8,072 nucleotides of DNA from Desulfobacterales bacterium. Its GTDB lineage: Bacteria > Desulfobacterota > DSM-4660 > Desulfatiglandales > Desulfatiglandaceae. Each line of letters begins with the position of its first letter. Within the stretch, counting starts at the first letter, position 1. This document shows positions 1 to 6,654 of the stretch, in pieces. The notes beneath the pieces are model-generated. The model saw only the letters and a list, made by a program, of their open reading frames with translations. It ran no database searches and had not been told where the DNA came from. A program made the position numbers and the translations under genes. The DNA lies in NCBI GenBank assembly GCA_021107495.1, contig JAIOSR010000165.1, positions 1-8,072 on the forward strand. Direction: 5' to 3'.

Positions 1-2932
1 CCCGGGAAATGGCCTCCTGGGTATCCTGGGAGCAGGAATAAAGATTGTCGGTAACATATTCCACATAGGGAAGGGATGCGGCATAGTCCCGGACCGCCGG
101 GACATCGACGACACTGCCGATATTGATTCCGCAATTGCATACAAACACCCCGATGCGAGGCCTTTCACCAATTATGTTGGTCTCTTCGGGGTCCTTTTTT
201 TCTTTGGTCAGGGTGTTCCTTGACGTGCTCAGAAGGGCTCCTGCCTCTGCTGCGGCCCCGCTTGCCTCAATAACCGACTGGGGGATATCTTTGGGGCCTT
301 GAAAGGCGCCACACACATAAATGCCTTCCTTAGACGTGGTAACAGGATTAAAGGATCCTGTTTCACAGAATTGACCCTCGGTAAGATCGATTTCCAGCTT
401 TTGAGCAAGTTCCACCATTTCAGGTGATGTCTCAAGCCCTACCGAGAGAATGACCATATCAAAAGTCTCTATCTCGATCTCTCCATTTTCATGGATATAT
501 GGAATTGACAGGTCATCTTTGCCCAAAACAGGGTCAATGGTATGGATCCTGGAACGGATAAAACGAACCCCGTGTTTGTTTCGGGCTTCATCATAGTACC
601 TCTCAAAATCCTTACCGTGGGTCCGCATATCCATGAAGAAAACCGCGCAGTCCAGGTCGCCTCCCGCGTGTTCCTTTGCAATAACGGTCTGCTTTATTGC
701 GTACATGCAGCAGACCGAGGAACAGTAGCCGTGATCGCAGCGGTTGATATCCCTCGATCCCACGCATTGCAGCCAAGCAATTTTCTTAGGTTCTCTGTTG
801 TCTGAAGGCCTGACAAGATGACCCATTGTGGGGCCTGAGGCGGAAAGAATCCTCTCAAATTCCATTGAAGTGATAACATTCGAATGTGTTGAATAATGAT
901 AGGTCTCAATCTTAGAGGAATCAAAGGGCTGAAAACCGGGGGCTAAGATAATAGAGCCCGCATCTATTTCCAGGGTCTCGGGCTGCTGGGCATGTGTTTC
1001 AAGTGTCACGGCTTCGGCCCCGCAGACCTCAACACACTCGAAACATTCGGAGCAATAGCTGCAGTTTAGACAACGATTCGACTCATCCTGGCCTGTTTTT
1101 TCGTCATAGCCTAATTCTACTTCTTTGAAGTTGCCCTCACGCTTTGCCACAGCAAGTTCCGGCATCTTTCCCCTTGTTTTTTTTGCTTCATTCCGGGGGA
1201 TCGGGCGGTAAGAAGGATTTTCCATTGAAATAGGGGTTCGTCCTTCGGCCATGTCCCGGCCATCCAAATAACGGGTAATTGACTCGGCCGCCTCTCGGCC
1301 AGCAGCTATTGCACCTATAGCCACCCAGGGACCGGTCTGTGCGTCTCCGCCTGCAAAAACCCCTTCTCTGCCGGTAGCAAAGGTAACAGGATCTACCTCG
1401 ATGGTCCCCCACCGAGAGAAATTTAAACCCTCGATTTCCTCGATAGCGGAAAGAGCCGGCCTTTGTCCGATGGCCGGGATAAGTTGATCAATTTCCAGGT
1501 CAAACTCGGTTTCCGGTACCGGGATCGGTCTTCTTCTGCCCGATGAATCGGGTTCCCCTAATTCCATTTTTATACAACGCAGCCCCACTAAACGGCCATT
1601 TTCGGCAAGTACCTTCTGGGGGGCACAAAGATAAGTAATCTTAACGCCTTCCGCTTCCGCCGCCAGGATCTCATCTTCCCATGCCGGCATCTCATCGCGG
1701 GTGCGACGGTAACGAATACTTACTTCCTCGGCACCTAAACGAATCACACATCGGGCCACGTCCACGGCCACATTCCCCCCTCCGATAATGACCACCTTTT
1801 TCCCTACATCCGCCTTACCGGTCAAATTTACTTCTCTCAGGAAATCCACACCCTGAATGACCCCTTTGGCCTTCTCGCCCGGGACACCTAATGGAATTCC
1901 CCTATGGGCCCCTATAGCAAGGTAGACTGCTTTGTGACCTTCCTCAAAAAGATCAGCCAGATTGAAATCCTGACCAAGGGCGGTATTGGTCTTGATCTCC
2001 ACCCCGAGATTGGTAATTAGTTCTATCTCCCTGTCCAGGACTTCTCTGGGAAGGCGATGCTCGGGAATGCCTGCTCTCAGCATCCCTCCCGGCTCCGGCA
2101 ATGCCTCAAATATAGTAGAAAGGATCCCTTTTTTTGCTAAGTGATAGGCAACGGAAAGCCCGGCAGGTCCGGAGCCGATAATGGCCACCCTTTCCTCCCG
2201 CTTAGGCAGGCATTCTATTTTTACGTCCCTGGGATCAAATTTATCGGCGGCTAATCGTTTAAGGTGTCGGATAGCGACAGGATCATCAACCTCACATCGC
2301 CGGCAAGCGTTTTCGCAACCATGCGGACAGATTCTCCCGATTACCCCCGGCAAAGGCAGTTCTCTCATGATAATTTTCAGGGCCTCTTCATATTTTCCCT
2401 GCTTAACCATCTGGACATAGCCTTGCACATTAAGTCCCGCCGGACAGGCCAGATGGCATGGAGCCCTATCGGTCTTCTGTATGGCAAAGGATCCCGGTAT
2501 GGCCTGGGCGTATTTTTTGTAGGTTGCCTTTCTGTCGCACAAACCCTGATCGTATTCACTTTGTAGTGCTACCGGACATACCTCTGCACAATCGCCACAT
2601 GCCGTACATTTGGTAGTGTCAATATACCGGGGGGTTTTGTGAACGGTGACCTTGAAATTTCCTTTGGAGCCTTCAACCTTGTCTACCTCGGCAGAGGTTA
2701 TCAGGTTGATATTAAGATGCCGGCCGACCTCGACCAGTTTTGGTGAGATAATTCACATTGCACAATCATTGGTAGGAAATGTCTTATCCAGCTCGCTCAT
2801 CACACCGCCAATGGCGGATGACTTCTCTACCAGATGGACAAGGTATCCGGAATCAGCCAGGTCCAGTGAAGCCTGCATCCCGGCGATACCGCCTCCGACG
2901 ACCATAACGGATCCAACGGTTTTTTCAGGCAT
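1..2932 (-). CDS. hdrA: HdrA-like selenoprotein fused to a GltD/NfnB-like FAD/NAD(P) module (3' partial)
   Basis: Cytoplasmic flavin/iron-sulfur oxidoreductase of the heterodisulfide reductase subunit A type. 977 codons are visible and the C-terminus lies outside the window. Domains in order: FAD-binding GGGIAG near residues 13-18; CxxU at C57-Sec60; ferredoxin motif C109/C112/C115/C119; GltD-type iron-sulfur domain (C159, C163, C202, C206, C210, C213); second dinucleotide fold GSGPAG at 253-258; NAD(P)-type GGGNVAV at 384-390; six cysteines C621-C637; the HdrA cluster signature C723, C732, C737, C741, C742; and a second HdrA-like start with CNCG at 932-935. I checked the frame line by line and the UGA at codon 60 is its only stop. 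The ATG at 2932 follows AAGGAG by 6 nt. The HdrA family does flavin-based electron bifurcation/confurcation; partners here are unknown and probably encoded beyond the left edge. The inserted GltD/NfnB module implies NAD(P)H as a substrate (inference). Confidence 0.9.
2720..2755 (-). promoter_or_regulatory. Selenocysteine UGA codon and candidate bacterial SECIS hairpin
   Basis: The UGA is the complement of 2753-2755. Fifteen nt downstream an RNA hairpin can form: CUGGUC (2737-2732) pairs with GGCCGG (2725-2720) through six pairs, two of them G-U, around the loop GAGGUC. GGUC in the apical loop also occurs in the E. coli fdhF SECIS, and the loop lies 22-27 nt after the UGA, a usual distance for bacterial SECIS elements. 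The surrounding protein (NDCAM-U-IISPKLVEVGRH) matches the conserved HdrA segment in which this residue is normally Cys. The hairpin was folded by hand only. SelA, SelB, SelC and SelD are not in the window. Confidence 0.75.
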
Positions 2933-2938
2933 ATCATA

Positions 2939-2944
2939 CTCCTT
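2939..2944 (-). promoter_or_regulatory. Ribosome binding site of the HdrA-like gene
   Basis: AAGGAG on the minus strand, 6 nt before the ATG at 2932. It fixes the start; the nearby overlapping ATG is out of frame. Confidence 0.8.
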
Positions 2945-2986
2945 AAGACTTAATGTGGGAGGTTAGAATAAAGATGCGGCTAATTT

Positions 2987-3011
2987 CTACGATATTTTTA
3001 TTTTATCGTAG
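2987..3011. promoter_or_regulatory. Palindromic operator candidate 1 (CTACGATA-N9-TATCGTAG)
   Basis: Perfect 8-bp inverted repeat: CTACGATA at 2987-2994 and TATCGTAG at 3004-3011, with an A/T spacer. It has the same half-site as the repeat at 3100-3123 (consensus CTACGWTA) and sits just downstream of the likely HdrA-side transcription start. It has no usable T-run, so a terminator is unlikely. The likely role is a dimer binding site for a transcription factor, and the protein that binds is not identified. Confidence 0.6.
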
Positions 3012-3020
3012 CATATAACT

Positions 3021-3050
3021 ACACTATTACAATTTTTTTGAAAAAGTCAA
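3021..3050 (-). promoter_or_regulatory. Putative sigma-70-type promoter of the HdrA-like gene
   Basis: Minus strand: TTGACT (complement of 3045-3050), an 18-nt spacer, then TAGTGT (complement of 3021-3026). The -35 is good and the -10 is weak (3 of 6). Transcription would start near 3014, just upstream of the palindrome at 2987-3011. A 15-nt spacing to TAATAG is a poorer alternative. Confidence 0.4.
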
Positions 3051-3061
3051 CAAAAAAAATT
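3031..3061. repeat. A/T-tract inverted repeat between the divergent promoters
   Basis: AATTTTTTTG at 3031-3040 and CAAAAAAAATT at 3051-3061 form a near-perfect inverted repeat (7 T against 8 A) around a 10-nt centre. The centre contains most of the minus-strand -35 box. Such phased A/T tracts can bend DNA. It lies between the two palindromes, but whether it acts as a bend or a protein site is inference. Confidence 0.4.
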
Positions 3062-3077
3062 TCCCAAAGAATCCGGG

Positions 3078-3106
3078 TTGACATTTATGTTGGTAAATGC
3101 TACGTT
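3078..3106 (+). promoter_or_regulatory. Putative sigma-70-type promoter of the kinase/regulator/peptidase operon
   Basis: TTGACA (3078-3083), 17-nt spacer, TACGTT (3101-3106). The -35 is perfect; the -10 keeps T1, A2 and T6. The -10 lies inside the left arm of the palindrome at 3100-3123, so a protein bound there would block the polymerase. Confidence 0.5.
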
Positions 3107-3123
3107 AAAAAACGATAACGTAG
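3100..3123. promoter_or_regulatory. Palindromic operator candidate 2 (CTACGTTA-N8-TAACGTAG)
   Basis: Perfect 8-bp inverted repeat: CTACGTTA at 3100-3107 and TAACGTAG at 3116-3123. It overlaps the putative -10 box and predicted start site of the kinase operon and differs from the repeat at 2987-3011 by one base per half-site. The left half extends as ATGCTACG, matching the extended right half of the other repeat read on the opposite strand (CGTAGCAT). Its position fits repression. Confidence 0.6.
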
Positions 3124-3185
3124 TGTTTGGCAACGCTTTGTATCTTTCGGCGTTCAGCGGTTTTGTTTTGAAGGGAATATGATTC

Positions 3186-4751
3186 ATGACAGATAAAGAT
3201 AATTCAATCATCAATATCGCCCTTGTTGGCGGAGGGCCTTTTTGTAAAAAAGTTATAGAAAAAATCGCCCTTGGTTATCCTAAGAAAGCTGTAAACGCCA
3301 GCATTGTTGCTGTAGCGGATCCGGATTTTAAGTCGCCCGGCGTAATATTTGCGAAAGAGAAGGGGCTGCAGACTGTAAGAGATTATCACGAACTTTATCA
3401 ACCGGAATATGATATCCATCTTATCATAATCCTGACCCCGGACAAGACTATTTTTGAGGACATTCTGAAGACCAAACCGCACAATATCAGAATCCTCGCG
3501 TACCACGTATTTGAACTTTTCTGGAAAGCCATCGGCCTTGAACGGGAGAGGGCCGAGGAGATAGAGACCATCCTGAACGGCATTCAGGACTTCATCTTAG
3601 TCATTACCCCGGAAAGGGAGATCATTGATGTAAACCAGCCTTTTCTCGATCAGATGGGTTACTCCCGCGAAGAAGTGATAGGCAGCAAATGCCATGAGAT
3701 CTACCATAAAGAAGATCACCCTTGTAATGGGAGTGACCTCTTTTGTCCTCTAAACAGGGTCATTCGTGACAAAAGGCCCAGCCAGCAGGTCAGGACCCGG
3801 GTGGACCACAATGGCGAACGACGTTATATTGAAGTGACCATTTACCCCATTTGGGAAAAAGATGGTAAGATCTCAAAATTCATAGAGATCAGTCGTGATA
3901 TAACCGAACGAAAGAAAGAGGAATCGGAAATCACCCAACGTCTGGAGCAGATGGTCGAGGAACGAACCCGTCAGTTGAAGGAAACCCATGGCAAACTTCT
4001 ACACCAGGACAAAATGGCCTCTTTAGGCAAACTGTCCGCATCGGTCGTCCACGAAATCAATAACCCGATCGCTGGAATATTGAATCTTATCATACTCATC
4101 AAAAGGATTATTGAAGAAGGTCCTATGTCCCAAAAGGAATTGGATCTCTTCAGCCGGTACCTGAACCTGATGGAGACGGAAACCAGGCGAACAAGCCGGA
4201 TTGTCTCCAATCTCTTAGCCTTTTCCAGACAATCAAAGGTGGACCTAAAGAGTTTGAACGTTAACCGACTTTTAGAAAAAATACTCTTCTTGAATTCCAA
4301 TCTTTTAAAAATGAGTGGTGTCGAGGTTGAAAAAAAGCTGGATGCAAACCTGCCCGACATTGTAGGTTCGGAGGACCAGCTTCAACAGGTTTTTATGAAT
4401 CTTGTCTCCAATGCGGGCGAGGCCATTGAAGTCGACGGAGGTGGTATCTTGAGCATAGAAAGCGAGTGCTTTTCGGAGGGAGACAAGATAACGGTTTCCT
4501 TCAGAGACACGGGTGCAGGTATACGCGAAGAAAACCTTTCCAGACTTTTTGAACCCTTTTTCACTACAAAGAAGAAGGGTAAAGGAGTCGGGTTAGGGCT
4601 TTCGGTGGCATACGGGATTATTGAAGAGCATGGCGGCTCAATCAATGTGGAATCAGAGGAGGGAAAGGGCACAACTTTCAAGGTAGAGCTTCCACTGAGA
4701 CATATCTCAGAGAGGCTTGACCCGGATGGAGGTCCCTATGTTGAACACTAA
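3186..4751 (+). CDS. Soluble sensor histidine kinase: Rossmann-like domain, cysteine-bearing PAS, HisKA, HATPase
   Basis: 521 residues with no membrane segment, so a cytoplasmic sensor. Residues 9-118 look like a Gfo/Idh/MocA-type Rossmann fold: GGGPFC at 15-20, the VAVADPD strand end with D45, and the IIILTPD strand near 80-86. A PAS domain follows (about 125-240) with C169, C180 and C187, the last in CPL. A coiled coil (about 240-272) leads to HisKA with the phospho-acceptor H289 in VVHEINNP. The HATPase domain shows N405/N409, D441 in DTGAG, FEPFFTTK near 455 and GLGLS near 469. The kinase core is of the NtrB type. The ATG follows AAGGGA by 9 nt. The gene overlaps the downstream regulator, which is surely its partner. 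The signal is unknown; a nucleotide or redox signal is an inference from the Rossmann fold and PAS cysteines. NAD binding is unproven because the third Gly of the classical GxGxxG is absent. Confidence 0.88.
   Translation: MTDKDNSIINIALVGGGPFCKKVIEKIALGYPKKAVNASIVAVADPDFKSPGVIFAKEKGLQTVRDYHELYQPEYDIHLIIILTPDKTIFEDILKTKPHNIRILAYHVFELFWKAIGLERERAEEIETILNGIQDFILVITPEREIIDVNQPFLDQMGYSREEVIGSKCHEIYHKEDHPCNGSDLFCPLNRVIRDKRPSQQVRTRVDHNGERRYIEVTIYPIWEKDGKISKFIEISRDITERKKEESEITQRLEQMVEERTRQLKETHGKLLHQDKMASLGKLSASVVHEINNPIAGILNLIILIKRIIEEGPMSQKELDLFSRYLNLMETETRRTSRIVSNLLAFSRQSKVDLKSLNVNRLLEKILFLNSNLLKMSGVEVEKKLDANLPDIVGSEDQLQQVFMNLVSNAGEAIEVDGGGILSIESECFSEGDKITVSFRDTGAGIREENLSRLFEPFFTTKKKGKGVGLGLSVAYGIIEEHGGSINVESEEGKGTTFKVELPLRHISERLDPDGGPYVEH
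4728..4732 (+). promoter_or_regulatory. Ribosome binding site deciding the response regulator start
   Basis: GGAGG 5 nt before the ATG at 4738. It lies within the end of the kinase gene and favours that ATG over the in-frame TTG at 4717 and ATG at 4726, neither of which has such a site. Confidence 0.75.
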
Positions 4752-6081
4752 GATCCTCATTGTAGATGACGAACTGATCATGCGGGAGTCCTTAGGAGGC
4801 TGGCTGGAAAGGGACGGGCATGATATAGAAACGGTAGCCAGCGGTGAAGAGGCACTGGAAATCTTAAAAGACACGCGGTTTGATATCCTTTTGGTGGATA
4901 TTAAGATGGAAGGCATGAGCGGTCTGGATGTTCTGAGGCATGTGAGAGAAAACGATCCTGATGTCGCGGTCGTCATGATTACGGCCTACGGATCTATTTC
5001 CACGGCCATTGAGGCCATGAAAAACGGTGCCTATGAATATCTGCTCAAACCTTTTGACCCTAATGAACTGGGTGTGCTTATTGAAAAGATCATTGAGCAC
5101 CAGGCACAGGCCCGAGAAAACCTCTTTCTGAAAGAGCAACACAAGGATCGAACCCGATTCGAGAGCATGATAGGCCAATCCAGACCAATGCAGGAATTGT
5201 TCGATCTCATAAAGGACGTGGCGCCCACGGACTCAACGGTCCTCATCACCGGTGAAACAGGAACGGGCAAGGGTCTGGCCGCCAAGGCAATCCATACAAA
5301 CAGCCCCCGCTACGAGGGGCCTTTTGTTGTTGTAAATTGCGGAGCCCTGCCCGAGCATCTTTTGGAGAGTGAGCTTTTTGGTTATCAGAAAGGGGCCTTT
5401 ACTGATGCCAAAACAACAAAAAAAGGCCGGCTGGAGCTGGCCCACGGGGGGACCCTTTTCTTAGATGAGATAGGGGAAATAAGCATGAGAATGCAGATAG
5501 ATCTCCTGAGGGTTTTAGAAGATCGTATTTTTTATCGGGTGGGGGGCACGCAACCAATTGAAGCAGATTTCCGAATCATTGCGGCTACCAATAAAAATCT
5601 TGATTTGGCGATACAGGATGGGACGTTTCGTCAGGACCTCTATTATCGCCTGAATGTCATCTCCTTTGAAATGCCCCCCCTTCGAGACCGGAAAGAAGAT
5701 ATCACCCTTTTGGCCGAGCACTTTCTCCAGCGTTTTTCTCAGGAGACCAACAGGCTGGTAGACAGGATCAGCCGCGAGGCCATAGACGAAATGATGCTTT
5801 GTGATTGGCCGGGAAACGTTCGGGAACTGGAAAACGCAATTGAGAGGGCGGTGGTAGTAGGAAAACAAAGAAGTATACTCCCGGAAGACCTGCCCATATT
5901 CTCTTCGGAACACCATCCAGGTCTTTTAGACAACTCATTGAAAGAAATTGAAAAGGTCCATATCATCAGCATCCTGGACAGGAAGAAGTGGAACATCTCG
6001 AAAAGCGCGGAAATTCTGGGGATTGATCGCTCAACACTCTACAGCAAAATCAAACGTTACAATATTCATAGACCGATTTGA
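4738..6081 (+). CDS. NtrC-family sigma-54-dependent response regulator (receiver, AAA+, Fis-type HTH)
   Basis: 447 residues, a normal length for the family. The receiver domain (1-120) has D10, D11, phospho-acceptor D54, T82 and K104. The AAA+ domain (about 143-375) has Walker A GETGTGKG at 172-179, a GAFTDA sigma-54 contact loop at 219-224 (usually GAFTGA), Walker B LFLDE near 240-244, and WPGNVRELENAIERA at 357-371. The C-terminal Fis-type helix-turn-helix is at about 417-441. When phosphorylated it should oligomerise, hydrolyse ATP and open sigma-54 promoters. The start is set by GGAGG. The gene overlaps the kinase by 14 bp and the next gene by 4 bp, indicating translational coupling. I found no sigma-54 promoter (GG-N10-GC) in the 2933-3185 intergenic region, so its targets may lie outside the window. 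Whether it binds the palindromes there is open. Confidence 0.93.
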   Translation: MLNTKILIVDDELIMRESLGGWLERDGHDIETVASGEEALEILKDTRFDILLVDIKMEGMSGLDVLRHVRENDPDVAVVMITAYGSISTAIEAMKNGAYEYLLKPFDPNELGVLIEKIIEHQAQARENLFLKEQHKDRTRFESMIGQSRPMQELFDLIKDVAPTDSTVLITGETGTGKGLAAKAIHTNSPRYEGPFVVVNCGALPEHLLESELFGYQKGAFTDAKTTKKGRLELAHGGTLFLDEIGEISMRMQIDLLRVLEDRIFYRVGGTQPIEADFRIIAATNKNLDLAIQDGTFRQDLYYRLNVISFEMPPLRDRKEDITLLAEHFLQRFSQETNRLVDRISREAIDEMMLCDWPGNVRELENAIERAVVVGKQRSILPEDLPIFSSEHHPGLLDNSLKEIEKVHIISILDRKKWNISKSAEILGIDRSTLYSKIKRYNIHRPI

Positions 6082-6632
6082 GCACCCTGCCGGAAAATAG
6101 CATCGTCATTTCTCCCATTGGAGATTTGGACAAGGAACTCCTGGAACAGCTTGCCAAGGAAATCAGCCGGGTATTCGGGTGCAGCACACAAATTATTCCG
6201 CTCCTGCAAGACCTGGATTTTGCACTGGATATCGAAAAGAGGCAGTATCATTCCACACCCATACTGGAAATTCTGGCAAGCAAAGCGCCGCCCCGGACGG
6301 TCAAAATACTGGGTATTGCCCAAGTGGACCTCTTTATACCTATCCTGACTTATGTCTATGGGGAAGCTCAATTAGGCGGAAAGGCATGCATCATTTCTAC
6401 ATATCGGTTAAAAGAGGGCCTTTCTCCCCTAAGCAGCACCGTGCTCTATTACCAGCGTGTCGTAAAAGAGGCTATACACGAATTGGGACACACGTTTAAG
6501 CTCCGCCATTGCAGGGATCAAGCATGCATTATGCACTATTGCCGAAGCACCCGGGATGTGGACCTTAAATCCGATCAGCTCTGCCGGTACTGCACAATAC
6601 TACTTGATGATGAAATAAAAAGGCTGGGTTAA
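6078..6632 (+). CDS. amzA: Archaemetzincin-like zinc metallopeptidase
   Basis: 184 residues, the usual size for archaemetzincins. The zinc site is HELGHTFKLRHC at 134-145, with ligands H134, H138 and H144 and catalytic E135. It is followed by the family's second metal-site pattern: C145-X4-C150-X-M152, then C169-X2-C172 (spacing 16, one short of the usual 17). The N-terminus (IVISPIGDLD) fits the family's first strand. K141 stands where metzincins nearly always have Gly. There is no signal peptide, so it is probably cytoplasmic. The start is a TTG at 6078-6080 overlapping the regulator's TGA (TTGA) with no clear ribosome site, so it depends on coupling. No in-frame ATG precedes the active site, and an in-frame TTG at 6126 would remove the first strand. 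Archaemetzincin substrates are poorly known; its place behind a two-component pair suggests a regulatory or stress-linked role. Confidence 0.85.
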   Translation: MSTLPENSIVISPIGDLDKELLEQLAKEISRVFGCSTQIIPLLQDLDFALDIEKRQYHSTPILEILASKAPPRTVKILGIAQVDLFIPILTYVYGEAQLGGKACIISTYRLKEGLSPLSSTVLYYQRVVKEAIHELGHTFKLRHCRDQACIMHYCRSTRDVDLKSDQLCRYCTILLDDEIKRLG

Positions 6633-6645
6633 GCGAGTAGAGCCT
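6616..6645 (-). terminator. Weak candidate terminator for the GcvH-like gene
   Basis: On the minus strand AGGCT (6645-6641) can pair with AGCCT (6625-6621), with a 15-nt loop, followed by a T-run from 6620 down. The stem is only 5 bp and lies in the end of the convergent peptidase gene. On the plus strand a 4-bp stem CCTG/CAGG (6643-6659) followed by TTTT is a still weaker match for the opposite direction. The 22-bp gap between the convergent genes has little else. Confidence 0.3.
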
Positions 6646-6654
6646 GTCTGCCTT

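Noticed and set aside
542..805. Plus-strand open frame inside the HdrA-like gene
   Set aside because: It is antisense to the conserved HdrA cluster motif, shows no recognisable domain and has no ribosome site. Other open frames opposite the long genes (for example 2181-2566 and 2646-2966 plus, 3971-4360 and 5515-5916 minus) are rejected for the same reason.
2753..2932. Reading the UGA at codon 60 as a nonsense mutation (pseudogene) or a translation start after it
   Set aside because: The frame before and after is intact and matches HdrA on both sides, the start has a good ribosome site, and the stop replaces a conserved Cys and is followed by a SECIS-like hairpin.
3127..3143. TTGGCAACGCTTTGTAT as a sigma-54 -24/-12 promoter
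   Set aside because: The GG is followed by TA at the required 10-nt spacing and the -12 GC is missing. No other GG-N10-GC fits in the region on either strand.
4717..4737. Earlier TTG or ATG starts for the response regulator
   Set aside because: They would add a short tail ahead of a typical receiver N-terminus, and the GGAGG at 4728-4732 points to the ATG at 4738.
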